NCBI GenBank assembly: GCA_963790585.1
Contig: CAWBOY010000006.1
Coordinates: forward strand, 744,001 to 808,000
Length of the DNA stretch: 64,000 bases
DNA from: CAWBOY01 sp963790585
GTDB lineage: Bacteria > Planctomycetota > Planctomycetia > Gemmatales > Gemmataceae
Direction: 5' to 3'
The notes beneath the pieces are model-generated. The model was not told the origin of the DNA. It worked only from the letters and a program-made list of their open reading frames with translations, and ran no database searches. Numbering within the stretch: position 1 is the first letter of the stretch; every line of letters begins with the position of its first letter. Shown here in pieces: positions 1 through 8,984 of this stretch. A program made the position numbers and the translations under genes.

Positions 1-1
1 C

Positions 2-865
2 TATGGGCATTCGCAAGAGATTTGCGGCGGGGTGCGGCTGTCGTATTTGGGCCGAGTGTTGATGAAGCGCATGCCGCCGAGCGAGGTGCCGGCAACTTCG
101 CTTACTGCCGAAGAAGCGGCACGCCAGCTGAGCGCTCGCTTTCAAGCCTTTTTCGGTGCGACGACGCAGGTGCGAGTTGAGTTGACCCGGCGGCTATCGG
201 CGGACGCAGCCGCGGGCGGGTCAGCGCTCAAGGTGCGCATGGGAGCGACCTTCGCGGCCCGTGATGTTCATCTGCTCGAAGTGCATGAAGGTTGGGTTCA
301 TTTGGGTACGACGCTTAATGCGCGGGCCCAGCCGATCATCACTTTTCTGACCGGTAATCTTCCGTCGACGACCGTGACGCAGGAAGGGCTCGCCGTGCTA
401 ACGGAGATGTTGGCGGGGGCTTCTCACGGGGCCCGGCTGCGGCGGCTAGGCGAGCGCGTCGAAGCGGTGGCCCGGGCCGAGGCGGGGGCAGATTTCCTGG
501 AGATATATCGCTTTTTTTTGGACCAAGGTTGCCCGCCGCGCGACGCCTATCAACAGAGCGCCCGCATATTTCGCGGCAGTCTGCCCAACGGCGGGCCTTT
601 CACCAAAGACATCAGTTATAGCAAAGGTCTATTGCTCGTGGCCGCGTTTTTGCGAAGCGCCGCGCTCGAAGGCCGACTGGATTTGGCGCCGCTGCTTTTT
701 ACCGGAAAAACGGCCTTGTTTGAGTTGCCCGATCTGACACGTCTCGCCGACGAAGGCTACCTTGCCGCACCACAATATCTCCCACCGCCCTTCTCACGGC
801 CGGCTGAGCTGTCGGCATGTCTCGCCTCCAAGTTTCCCGCAATTCGGAAAGTAATTTGGTTTTGA
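2..865 (+). CDS. QEGLA-motif / DUF1704 family protein, 5' end cut by the window edge
   Basis: The frame is open from base 2 to the TGA at 863-865, so the gene probably starts before the window; a GTG at 32 is the first possible start inside it. The motif TQEGLAVLTEML at about residues 115-126 (counted from that GTG) is the signature of the 'flavohemoglobin expression-modulating QEGLA motif' family (DUF1704), which is related to the MATCAP-type zinc carboxypeptidases. In that family the Glu of this helix and nearby residues form the presumed metal site; here E is present in QEGLA and again in LTEML. The visible part is the catalytic helix plus the C-terminal helical region. The substrate in bacteria is unknown. 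The family call is from the motif and overall pattern; the function is not established. Confidence 0.75.
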   Translation, partial: YGHSQEICGGVRLSYLGRVLMKRMPPSEVPATSLTAEEAARQLSARFQAFFGATTQVRVELTRRLSADAAAGGSALKVRMGATFAARDVHLLEVHEGWVHLGTTLNARAQPIITFLTGNLPSTTVTQEGLAVLTEMLAGASHGARLRRLGERVEAVARAEAGADFLEIYRFFLDQGCPPRDAYQQSARIFRGSLPNGGPFTKDISYSKGLLLVAAFLRSAALEGRLDLAPLLFTGKTALFELPDLTRLADEGYLAAPQYLPPPFSRPAELSACLASKFPAIRKVIWF

Positions 866-1215
866 GAAGCCAACGGTCGACAGATCGTCCCGATCCGCAT
901 AATCCGCCGTTGTCTAGAAATAGTTTCCATTCCGCCTTTCTTTTTTCTCAAGTCGTATCAAACTGCGCTACTTCCACCGATCACACTCGACAAGCCTCAG
1001 CTGCGACCTGAGCAAAAAAAGACGGATTCTCCGCTGACGGCGCTCGTGCGGCCATAAACGCCTCCCGAGTGGCATAGTTGGCAATTTGAACCAGCTTTTC
1101 TCTGGCGAGCCCGCTGCCTTCGGGCAATGTTCTCTTGACGCGGAATGAGCCGCTCGAACAGTCGGCGGTCATCCATCCAACAGATCACCCGGTTTTCCTT
1201 TAGGAGAGACGAATC
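866..1215. other. Intergenic region, no gene seen
   Basis: This 350-bp stretch between the QEGLA gene and the small secreted gene holds only short overlapping reading frames with no recognisable protein. It ends in a clear ribosome-binding site (AGGAGAG, 8 nt before ATG 1216). A TTGACG at about 1135 could be a -35 element, but no convincing -10 box was found at the right spacing, so no promoter is called. Confidence 0.5.
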
Positions 1216-1677
1216 ATGAAGCGCTTCATTCTGGCGGGCATCGTGGCCCTGGCATTAGCGGCGGTCACGGAGCAACAAGCCTCGGCGGGTTTCAAGATGA
1301 GCATCAGCGGCGGCTTCAACGCCAGCATGGAATGCACTGGCTTCTGCTGGACCAGCAGCTTCAACTGCAATCCCGTCAGTCCTTGCTATCCAAGCCCTTG
1401 CTACGCTGGGTCGTGTGGCTATCCGTCCTACCCGTATGGCTATGCCTATGCCCCGACCTATGCTGACTACAACGCGGCAGGCACCTATGCCCAGCCAGCC
1501 CCAACAGCCGCCGTTCAATCAGCTCCCAAGACCGCGCCGGCCGCAACGGCGCCGCGCCCCGCGACCTACACGCCCGCCGCGATTTATCCGGTCGGCTACT
1601 ACCAGAACATGGGTTACGGCAACGGCTACAACGCTAATGGCTACGGCGCGACACCAGCTTACTGGTATGGCCGTTGA
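1216..1677 (+). CDS. Small secreted Tyr/Gly/Pro-rich protein (paralogue of the next gene)
   Basis: This 153-residue protein starts at ATG 1216 behind AGGAGAG. Residues 1-24 form a classical signal peptide (MKRFILAGIVALALAAV, Ala-rich cleavage region). The mature part has a Cys-rich segment (about residues 39-68, six Cys), a Tyr/Pro/Gly stretch, an Ala/Pro/Thr linker and a C-terminus with PVGYY followed by PAYWYGR. The same C-terminal signature ends the frameshifted gene at 1931-2385, so the two are tandem paralogues of nearly equal length (153 and 151 residues after repair). A rho-independent terminator follows. Low complexity and the export signal suggest a cell-surface or envelope protein, but no known domain is recognised. 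Confidence 0.7.
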   Translation: MKRFILAGIVALALAAVTEQQASAGFKMSISGGFNASMECTGFCWTSSFNCNPVSPCYPSPCYAGSCGYPSYPYGYAYAPTYADYNAAGTYAQPAPTAAVQSAPKTAPAATAPRPATYTPAAIYPVGYYQNMGYGNGYNANGYGATPAYWYGR

Positions 1678-1702
1678 GCGAGCGTCAGTCGTCTCTCCTC
1701 TG

Positions 1703-1733
1703 ACGCCCGCGATTCAATTACGCGGGCGTTTTC
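1703..1733 (+). terminator. Rho-independent terminator after the 1216 gene
   Basis: A 9-bp perfect stem (ACGCCCGCG / CGCGGGCGT) with a 9-nt loop is followed at once by TTTTCT. It lies 26 nt after the stop codon of the small secreted gene. Confidence 0.85.
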
Positions 1734-1930
1734 TATTGCGCCGCATAGCACGTTCATGCACGTCGTATACGATTGACCGGCTCTGACGAGAGTGGCGTAG
1801 CCGACTTGAGTCCAAGTAAACTTATTGACGTGTTTTGCCTGGACCTGACCTCCCGGACGAGGAATCTTTGAGCGCCGCCGGGATGATCCCGATGGCGGTC
1901 AGGAAGCCCTTCTCTTCGGGAGACTACCGG

Positions 1931-2385
1931 ATGAAAAAACTGTATTTTGTGGCCTCGTTGGCTCTGCTGGGCATGGCAATGCCCGCAAGTGCGAACGGCA
2001 CGGGTGCGTTCAAGGTGGAGACAGGCGGAAACTTCTATTTCCGCATCGTCGGGCCATATGGTTCCGGGGCCCAGACCCAGTTGGGCCCGTGGTATCAATA
2101 CTGGCCATTGGAAGCCCACTTCCAGACGCCGGCCATGCCGCAATATCCAAACTGGCCGTCGCCAATGGGCCTGCCTCCAGGCGCTTCGTTCGCTATTCCA
2201 GGACACGGCGCCGCTGCCTGCGCCCGCAGCAGCAGTTTCAGCAACCAGCTCAAGTCCCAGCCGCCGCTGTAGCTCCAGCTCCAGCCGCTGTGAAGCCGAC
2301 GAGCTACCAAATGTACTACACACCTCCCGCCATTCAGCCGGTTGGATACTACACGAATCCTCCGGCTTATTGGTACGGTCGATAA
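1931..2385 (+). pseudogene. Second small secreted protein, broken by one frameshift
   Basis: The start at ATG 1931 has GGGAG 9 nt upstream and opens a signal peptide (MKKLYFVASLALLGMAMPASA). The first frame is sensible through GLPPGASFAIPGHG (about 2200) and then degenerates to a stop at 2272. The neighbouring frame carries on with RPQQQFQQPAQVPAA and ends in QPVGYY then PAYWYGR, the same C-terminus as the upstream gene. Restoring one base near 2222-2225 (a CCC run) gives a 151-residue protein, matching the 153-residue paralogue. This may be a sequencing error or a real frameshift. Confidence 0.7.
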
Positions 2386-2418
2386 TGTGAGAGACTCCAA
2401 AAAAGTTACGCCTCCTCA

Positions 2419-2551
2419 CCCAGGGTTCGCTTCGCGACCCTGGGCTTTGATATGGAACGCTTTCAGCGTTCTAAGACAGGCTCAACCTTGTTGTTTTAGA
2501 ACGCTGAAAGCGTTCCATATCAAAGCCCAGGGTCGCGAAGCGAACCCTGGG
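2419..2551. repeat. Perfect 56-bp inverted repeat with a 21-nt loop
   Basis: Arms 2419-2474 and 2496-2551 are exact reverse complements. Each arm itself contains two smaller hairpins: CCCAGGGTTCGC...CGACCCTGGG and GAACGCTTTCAGCGTTC. The element sits between the convergent ends of the small secreted gene (stop 2385) and purC (stop 2631), so it could end transcription from both sides. Confidence 0.9.
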
Positions 2552-2630
2552 AATGGGATGCGCTCAGCTCTGACAGCTGGGTTTCGCAGGACACACCCGC
2601 GCGGCCCTCGGGGTCTATGGGTTTCTACTC

Positions 2631-3521
2631 TCAATTCGCGTCAATTAGGCGCCGGCCTGAAATTCGCTCATACGCCTCCATGTATTTGAGGCGTGTCTTC
2701 TCGACCACATCCACAGGCAATTCCGGTGGTGGACTGTTCTTGTCCCATGTCGTAGATTCGAGCCAATCACGTACAAACTGTTTGTCGAACGAGGGTGGGC
2801 TGGCGCCACCCTGATACCCGGCTACGGGCCAGTAGCGTGAACTGTCTGGCGTCAACACTTCATCTATCAGCAGAACCTCGTCTTTTAGTGTGAGTCCCCA
2901 TTCGAATTTTGTATCGGCGAGAATCACTCCTTGGCTCAGCGCGTGTGTCGCTCCGCGCTCGTACAGATCTATACTCCGGCGGCGCAGAGCAGTCGCAAGG
3001 GCCTCGCCAGTAATCTCGACCATGCGCTCAAAAGAAATGTTCTCGTCGTGCCCGCTTTCCTCCTTAGTCGCCGGCGTGAAGATGGGATAGGGCAATCGTT
3101 CGCTCTGCCGCAACCCGGGCGGAAGATGGATACCGCAAACCGTGCCGCTTTTCTGATACTCCTTCCAGCCCGAGCCGGCGAGGTAGCCACGGACGACACA
3201 CTCGATCGGCACCACCTTCGCCTTACGAACGAGGCAGGTGCGGCCCGCAAGATCCGCCGCTCGCTCGGCAAACTCCGGGCCCATTGCGGCAACATCCGTA
3301 CTCAGCACGTGATGCGGAACCCTCAGATAATCGAGCCAAAAAAGGGTGAGTGCCGTCAACACGCGTCCCTTTTCTGGAATCGCTGTTGGCAAAACCCAAT
3401 CAAAAGCGCTGATGCGATCGGTAGCAACCAAAACAAGGCGATCGCCGAGATCGTAAACGTCGCGCACCTTGCCACGGCGACAGGGATAACCGGGCACATC
3501 GCTTTGCAACAGAGGCGGCAT
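2631..3521 (-). CDS. purC: Phosphoribosylaminoimidazole-succinocarboxamide synthase
   Basis: PurC joins CAIR and aspartate with ATP hydrolysis to make SAICAR, a step of de novo purine synthesis in the cytosol. The 296-residue protein shows the family landmarks: RRGKVRDVYDLGDRLVLVATD near the N-terminus with DRISAFDW and IPEKG, then VVRGYLAGSGWKEY in the middle, ILADTKFEWG, and LIDEVLTPDSSRYW. The length matches the stand-alone bacterial/eukaryotic-like form. The start ATG at 3521 has a weak GGAAAG 7 nt upstream. It lies downstream of the MFS gene on the same strand (50-bp gap), so the two may be co-transcribed, though no functional link is evident. Confidence 0.96.
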   Translation of the reverse strand: MPPLLQSDVPGYPCRRGKVRDVYDLGDRLVLVATDRISAFDWVLPTAIPEKGRVLTALTLFWLDYLRVPHHVLSTDVAAMGPEFAERAADLAGRTCLVRKAKVVPIECVVRGYLAGSGWKEYQKSGTVCGIHLPPGLRQSERLPYPIFTPATKEESGHDENISFERMVEITGEALATALRRRSIDLYERGATHALSQGVILADTKFEWGLTLKDEVLLIDEVLTPDSSRYWPVAGYQGGASPPSFDKQFVRDWLESTTWDKNSPPPELPVDVVEKTRLKYMEAYERISGRRLIDAN

Positions 3522-3571
3522 TTAACGCTTTCCGTGTTTCTGGTTTACCGGAACACCATTATTATTGCGGA

Positions 3572-4942
3572 TCACAAAGTCTCTGCGACAGCCGTCAGCG
3601 TATCCAGGTTAACCTCGACATGCTCGCCTTTGGTGGGTGCGGTGGCATGAGGCTTCACAAATCCGGCTAGATAAACGCTTGCCACGGTAGTGATGCACGC
3701 TAGTAGACCGACGATCCAATAACCTTCGAGCGGCTCTTTCGTGGAACCCTCCAAGGGAGCGCCAATCCCTCCACCTTCGCCGCCGCCGGTCAGGGCTGCG
3801 CCGCCTTGATGAACGACGAATCCCGCGACCAGTCCTGCCAACGCTGACGCGAACTGTTGCACCGAGGCGACGACGCTCATGAAGCTGCCCCGATAAGTCG
3901 GAGCGGCGCTCGAAGTAATCATGGCCATTGCTGGCACCATTCGCCCACTCGTGACGATCATGAACAACGTCGTTATCACGAGCGTCCAGGCCGCCCACTC
4001 CTTTTGCAGGTTTGTGACGAGCAGGATCGGAATTATCGTTAACAGCGCCAACACGCGAAAGACTGGCAGCTTGCCGAAGCGATCGGCGAGTGAACCGAAA
4101 AAGGACAGGGTCAGGATCGTTCCCGCTCCGCCGCAGAGATATACCTGCCATAAGTCCTTTTCCTCCCAACGGACATTGTAGACCAAGTATGTAGCCATAA
4201 AGGGCACGAGCATGAACATGCCTAACACCAGGCTGACCATGAGCGCGTAAGCTCGCAGGTGAGCGGGCTTGATGAGCTGTGCCAGGTGATCCGCCGCCAG
4301 GGGATTGGTGCGCGAAGTCAGGTGTTGCCTCATGCGTGGCAGGACTACGACGGCGACGGCCAGGATCATCAAACAAAGACAGGTGAGAATAAAGAATGGA
4401 GCGGACGTACCAAAGTATTGCGCCAATTTGAGGCCGAGCGGCACGCCGACGATGGTAGCAACGGAAAAAGACGACATGATGACACCGGTCGCTAAACCGC
4501 GTCGCTCTTCGCGGAAGACATCGCCGACGGCGGCGAGGGTGACGGCTCCGGCGATACCGCCGAACGTTCCGGCGACGCAACGACCAAGGAATAAGAGCAT
4601 ATAGTTTGAGGCCACGGCACAAAGGAGCGTGCCCAAGATGAACCCGCAATAGAGAAATAGCAGCGATCGCTTGCGATCGAATCGATCGATGAAAAACGCC
4701 GCCAACAAGCCCGAAAGGCCCGCACTGAAGGCGTAAGCCGAGACTAGCAAGCCAAACTCAAACGTCGAGATGTGCATCTCTTTGAGGTAACGGGGGCCCA
4801 AGGGCATCAGAATCATGAAGTCGAGGATATGCGTGAACTGGATCGAGGCCAGGACGAGGAGGAGAAGCCATTCCGCTGTCGTTAGAGGTGGTGGGGGGAC
4901 GCGAGGCTTTGATAAGGACGCTTCGGGGGGGGACTCCAGCAT
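3572..4942 (-). CDS. MFS transporter, drug/solute exporter type
   Basis: This 456-residue protein is an integral inner-membrane transporter of the major facilitator superfamily. About twelve hydrophobic segments are visible. The loop between segments 2 and 3 carries the MFS signature (FFIDRFDRKRSLLF, about residues 82-96), repeated after the central loop as SLADRFGKLP. A Gly-rich insertion (GGGEGGG) lies before the last helices. The start at ATG 4942 has AGGAG with a 7-nt spacer. Substrate cannot be read from sequence; the pattern resembles arabinose-efflux/multidrug permeases. It is not linked to an obvious pathway, as its neighbours are purC and a WD40 protein. Confidence 0.9.
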   Translation of the reverse strand: MLESPPEASLSKPRVPPPPLTTAEWLLLLVLASIQFTHILDFMILMPLGPRYLKEMHISTFEFGLLVSAYAFSAGLSGLLAAFFIDRFDRKRSLLFLYCGFILGTLLCAVASNYMLLFLGRCVAGTFGGIAGAVTLAAVGDVFREERRGLATGVIMSSFSVATIVGVPLGLKLAQYFGTSAPFFILTCLCLMILAVAVVVLPRMRQHLTSRTNPLAADHLAQLIKPAHLRAYALMVSLVLGMFMLVPFMATYLVYNVRWEEKDLWQVYLCGGAGTILTLSFFGSLADRFGKLPVFRVLALLTIIPILLVTNLQKEWAAWTLVITTLFMIVTSGRMVPAMAMITSSAAPTYRGSFMSVVASVQQFASALAGLVAGFVVHQGGAALTGGGEGGGIGAPLEGSTKEPLEGYWIVGLLACITTVASVYLAGFVKPHATAPTKGEHVEVNLDTLTAVAETL

Positions 4943-5120
4943 TCCACTCTCCTAAGGACATTCGGAAGAAAAACACAAGTCATCGAATCCAATCAAATCG
5001 CCTCACCCGAAAGGGAGTGGCGCTCAATGGAAAGACCCTCACCACCTAGGACAAGTGGAATCGAAAGCAAGTTCGTTTTTCGGCGTGCCGTCAGTGGTGC
5101 GTGGTCTCTTCCGTGACTCA

Positions 5121-5159
5121 ATAAACAGCGAGACCCGGAGAGCCGGTCTCGCCGTTTAT
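5121..5159 (-). terminator. Hairpin terminator after the WD40 gene
   Basis: ATAAACaGCGAGACC pairs with GGTCTCGCcGTTTAT, one internal mismatch, immediately beyond the WD40 stop codon at 5161. On the minus strand the stem is followed by a T-containing stretch, consistent with a terminator. Confidence 0.65.
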
Positions 5160-5160
5160 G

Positions 5161-7671
5161 TTAGGAGGTCGTCGCCTTCGATGTCGAGTGAGGTTTGTTT
5201 ATTTCCCGGCCCGCGCCTCGAGCCTGCGCCAAGGCGGCCTTGGCGTCAATCGTCAGCTCGGACTCTTCCGCTCCTTCCCCGAGGAGACGCAACAGCTTTT
5301 TGGCGTCGGCGTTTCCTACTTGCTCGAGAACTTGTACAGCCCGGTGCGAACGCTGTAAATCGCCTCCGGACTCGGCTTTGCCGCCAATCTTTCCCAGTAC
5401 CACAAACAAGCGCAGCCGCACGTCGACATCCGTTGTCATCTCGACGATCTTGCGCAGCTCGCCGGCGATCGGCGGGCCCATCTTTTCAAGGTCCTCCATC
5501 GCCTTGGAGCGCACTTCGAGCTTGTCGGCGTCGAGATCGGCGACGAGCTTGGCGATTTTCTTTCTATCCAGCGCTGGCGTCGGTTTGAGATGCTTACCCA
5601 TTTGCTGAAGCGCCTGTGCCGCGGCGAGCTTCAAGCCCCATTCGGCCTTGTAGGATTTGGCGAAGTCATCACTACCGAGGTCGGCCCAGAATGCGTCGAG
5701 TTCTTTCTCTGACAAGGTCGTCGTAACTTTGAGTGGCTTAACCTTAGCCAAGTCCCAGAGCAGTATGGTCGAATCGCCGACTCCGGAAGCCAAGGTCTTG
5801 CCATCCGGCAGAAATGCCAGGCTCATCGCATCACCCGCGAAACCGGACAGGACTCCTCGTTCCTCGCCTGTGGCTAAATCCCAAAGTTTAATGCCCATCC
5901 AATGCCCCGCCGCCAAGGTTCGGCCATCGGACGCGAATGCGAGAGACATGATGTATGCTGGAACGGCGGGGAATTCATAGATTCTGCTCCCGGTGACCAG
6001 GTCCCAAACGCGCACGACGCCGTCCGTATTGCCGCTGGCTAGAATCCGTCCATCCAGAGACACCGCGAGCCGATGGGCCGGTCCGGCTACAATTGGCTGG
6101 TACAAGTCCTTGCCTGTAACCACGTCTACAAGCCGAAGCGTGTTGTTGGCGCAGGCGATAATGAGCACTTTCCTATTGGGCACGAAAGCAAGTCGCCGCA
6201 CTGGGCCGACCTGGCCCAGGATCATGGTCGCTTGTTTCCCCGTGGGTACGTCCCAAACGCGCACCGTTTGATCGCTGCCGCCCGTTGCGATCATTGAGCC
6301 GTCTTCGCTCATCGTCGCGGCCAAAATTCCACCAGAATGGCCCGAGAATGTGCGAAGCCCCTTGCCGGTGGCGGAATCGATCAGCGTCATAAGCCCAGAC
6401 GAATTGGCCGCGAGGGCCATCTTACCGTCGCTCGAAAGGGCGATTGGTTCGCCCTGGTCCCAGTCGAGCGCTTTTTTCGCGGTTTCTTTGCCATCAGCAA
6501 TCTGCCAAAGTCGAACCGTCCAGTCGTTGCTGATGCTCACCAGCATCGTGCCATCGCCGGACGCGACAAGAGAGTTTACATATCCTTGATGGCAACCGGT
6601 CTGGCTCGTCTCCTTGCCTGATTCTATGTCCCACAGCCGTATGGCCCCGAATTGGCCGCCGAGCGCCAACGTCTTGCCGTCTGGCGAAACCGTCATCGCA
6701 TTGTAAGCACCGGGGCGTCGGTCGAACTCGCGCACCTTCCTGCCTGTCGTCACGTCGAAGAATTTGACGGCTCCCTCATAGCGACTCGTTGCGACTATTG
6801 TCTTACCATCCGGCAAGAACGCGATTCCCGTAGGCGGACCGCTCGACGTGTCAAGCGTGAAAAGGCGCTTGCGATCCGGCAGACTCCAGACGGCTAAATT
6901 GCCGGCGGAATCCGCTGAGACAATCGACTTCCCATCCTTGGAGATGAGCAGGAATTGCAGGACACCGCCCGCTTTAGGAGCCGGAGGCTTGGCGTCGATC
7001 GTGTCCAGGAGCTTGCCGGATTCGGTTTCCCAGAGGCGGATTGTCTGGTCAAACCCACACGACGCCAGCGTCTTGCCATCCGGAGTGAAGGCGACGCGGT
7101 AGGTATAACCCGTGTGGCCAGTGAGCTGCCGCAATGGCTTGCCGTCGCTGGCCGTGTAGAGGTGTACCATATTGTCAGCGCTTGTCGCCGCGAGGATAGT
7201 GCCGTCAGGAGAAAACACCAGCGCGTTAAAAAAAGCGTTATGAGGGATCTTGTAACGCTGTTTGGCGGCAGAGGTGTCCCAGACAATGATCTCCTTCTGC
7301 CCCTGAGCCGTGGTCGCCATTAACTTGTTATCCGGAGAAAGGGCCAAATGCGTCAAAAACCGGCCTTTGCTGAAGGCGCCTGTTTTCGCTTCCTCACCGC
7401 CGAAGACCTTGAGGGCTTGGCCCTTGTCGAGGTCCCAGGTCCGAGCCGTGAAATCGCCGGCACAGCTGGCGAGGGTCTTGCCGTCGCTGAAAAACGCGAG
7501 CTCGCTGACACCGTGTCCGTGCCGTAGAAACGTCGTGCCGAAGCGTGCGATCGCGCCGGGTTGCAAAGGATCGGCTTTGGCGTCGTCCACGCCCCTGGAG
7601 GCCGGCAAAGCGATGCCCAACAAGACTAGAAATCCGACACACGAAAGCGGACAGATTCGCAGTTGAGACAT
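5161..7671 (-). CDS. Secreted WD40 repeat protein with a C-terminal HEAT-like tail
   Basis: The 836-residue product begins with a signal peptide (MSQLRICPLSCVGFLVLLGIALPASR). It then carries a long run of WD40 blades with the usual ends (FSPDGTILAATSADNMV, LASCGFDQTIRLWE, ATGGSDQTVRVWD, LASGNTDGVVRVWD and others), enough for two propellers, about residues 40-640. The last ~190 residues are alpha-helical with DKLEVRSKAMEDLEKMG-type HEAT-like units, an architecture common in Gemmata-group planctomycetes. The start at ATG 7671 is preferred over ATG 7677 because GGAGG directly abuts the latter and is 6 nt from the former. It is probably a periplasmic or surface scaffold; the ligand is unknown. 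It is divergent from the hydrolase gene at 7774. Confidence 0.9.
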   Translation of the reverse strand: MSQLRICPLSCVGFLVLLGIALPASRGVDDAKADPLQPGAIARFGTTFLRHGHGVSELAFFSDGKTLASCAGDFTARTWDLDKGQALKVFGGEEAKTGAFSKGRFLTHLALSPDNKLMATTAQGQKEIIVWDTSAAKQRYKIPHNAFFNALVFSPDGTILAATSADNMVHLYTASDGKPLRQLTGHTGYTYRVAFTPDGKTLASCGFDQTIRLWETESGKLLDTIDAKPPAPKAGGVLQFLLISKDGKSIVSADSAGNLAVWSLPDRKRLFTLDTSSGPPTGIAFLPDGKTIVATSRYEGAVKFFDVTTGRKVREFDRRPGAYNAMTVSPDGKTLALGGQFGAIRLWDIESGKETSQTGCHQGYVNSLVASGDGTMLVSISNDWTVRLWQIADGKETAKKALDWDQGEPIALSSDGKMALAANSSGLMTLIDSATGKGLRTFSGHSGGILAATMSEDGSMIATGGSDQTVRVWDVPTGKQATMILGQVGPVRRLAFVPNRKVLIIACANNTLRLVDVVTGKDLYQPIVAGPAHRLAVSLDGRILASGNTDGVVRVWDLVTGSRIYEFPAVPAYIMSLAFASDGRTLAAGHWMGIKLWDLATGEERGVLSGFAGDAMSLAFLPDGKTLASGVGDSTILLWDLAKVKPLKVTTTLSEKELDAFWADLGSDDFAKSYKAEWGLKLAAAQALQQMGKHLKPTPALDRKKIAKLVADLDADKLEVRSKAMEDLEKMGPPIAGELRKIVEMTTDVDVRLRLFVVLGKIGGKAESGGDLQRSHRAVQVLEQVGNADAKKLLRLLGEGAEESELTIDAKAALAQARGAGREINKPHSTSKATTS

Positions 7672-7773
7672 GGGCATCCTCCGAGGCGAGGTTTTATCCT
7701 ACACTGACTTAGAATACAGACCGGCGCTCGAGGCCGCACCAATCCGCGACGATCAATCGGAAAAGGGCCAACT

Positions 7774-8676
7774 ATGAAACGACTCCTCCTCGTTGGTTTT
7801 TGCGTTCTTTCAGCCCTATCCTCCGCCAGCGGTGGGGAGCCGAACGCCGTCGTCAATATCTGGCCGGGCAAGCCGCCCGGCGATGAGAGGAAGCTCGACA
7901 AGGAACAAGATTTCACCAAACCCACCGACAACCCCGTCGGCGGTGGTCGGATCATAAAGCTAGGCAACGTCAGTACCCCGCAAATTCACGTCTTTTTGCC
8001 GCCCAAAGAGAAACGCAATGGCACCGCCGTCGTCATCTGTCCCGGCGGTGGCTTCAGCATCCTGGCCTGGGACCTCGAAGGCACGGAGGTGGCCGACTGG
8101 CTCAATTCCATCGGCGTGGCGGCCGTCGTCTTGAAATATCGCGTGCCGACCGGCGGGCAAAAGCAATCCTGGTTGATGCCGATGCAAGACGCCCAGCGCG
8201 CCGTCAGCCTGACGCGAGCCAAGGCCAAGGAATGGGATATTGCCCCAGACCAGATCGGCATACTCGGCTTTTCGGCCGGGGGCCACACCGCCGCGCGGGC
8301 GGCCGTCATTCATCAGCGGGCTTATGAGCCAGTCGACGATTCCGACAAGGCATCGTGCCGCCCCGACTTCGGCATCCTCGTCTATCCATGGATGCTCATC
8401 GACGACAAGGCCGGGGCCTTGAAATCGGAGTTCGCCTTGAGCAAGGAAACGCCGCCGTTGTTCTTCATCCACGCGGCCGACGATCCGATTCCGTGCGAGA
8501 ACAGCGTACAACTGTTCCTTGCCGCGCGCAAAAACAAGACGCCCGCGGAGCTGCATGTATTCGAGAAAGGCGGACACGGTTACGGTCTACGGCCAGTCAA
8601 GGACCAACCGGTCACCGCATGGCCGAAGCTGTGCGAGGAGTGGATGAAGAAACATGGGTTCGTAAAAGCGAAATAG
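7774..8676 (+). CDS. Secreted alpha/beta hydrolase (esterase / acetylxylan-esterase-like)
   Basis: The 300-residue protein has a signal peptide (MKRLLLVGFCVLSALSSAS). The alpha/beta-hydrolase fold is indicated by an oxyanion-hole motif (ICPGGGF, about residue 90), the nucleophile elbow GFSAGG (about 167-172), an acid in AADDPIP (about 236) and a catalytic His in KGGHGYGL (about 267). This combination is typical of the BD-FAE/Axe-type esterases that remove acyl groups from plant or microbial polysaccharides. AAGGG lies 6 nt before the ATG. The export signal places it in the periplasm or outside. Exact substrate is not readable. Confidence 0.88.
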   Translation: MKRLLLVGFCVLSALSSASGGEPNAVVNIWPGKPPGDERKLDKEQDFTKPTDNPVGGGRIIKLGNVSTPQIHVFLPPKEKRNGTAVVICPGGGFSILAWDLEGTEVADWLNSIGVAAVVLKYRVPTGGQKQSWLMPMQDAQRAVSLTRAKAKEWDIAPDQIGILGFSAGGHTAARAAVIHQRAYEPVDDSDKASCRPDFGILVYPWMLIDDKAGALKSEFALSKETPPLFFIHAADDPIPCENSVQLFLAARKNKTPAELHVFEKGGHGYGLRPVKDQPVTAWPKLCEEWMKKHGFVKAK

Positions 8677-8925
8677 AAGCGGCTCTGTTTAGATTTGCTT
8701 ATAGTCAGGCGGACTTTATCTCCGTTTGGCTGTTTTCAAACGGATTCGGGTAAACAGTTGGCGGTAGTTTTGTGTACATTCGCGCAATGCGATCCATTAA
8801 GAGCCTATCCGAAGTAGAGTCGAGAAGTGGCGCGGTGGTTTAGGTCGAGTCCAGCGGTATCCGGCCCTTTCGTTGGCCGGTGCCTCAATCTCCCGGCCAT
8901 GCCCCGTTTCCACTTCCCGCTCGTC

Positions 8926-8958
8926 GAACCGGACGGGCCCTATTAAGGCATCCGGCTC
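8926..8958 (-). ncRNA. Group II intron domain V
   Basis: The minus-strand sequence reads GAGCCGGATG, a short internal loop, then CCCGTCCGGTTC. It is a 33-nt hairpin with the AGC catalytic triad near its 5' end and the bulge typical of domain V. A GACGAGCGGGAAGTGG sequence follows, as in many bacterial group II introns. Confidence 0.88.
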
Positions 8959-8984
8959 TCGGACAAGGTAACTCATGCGTTCGC

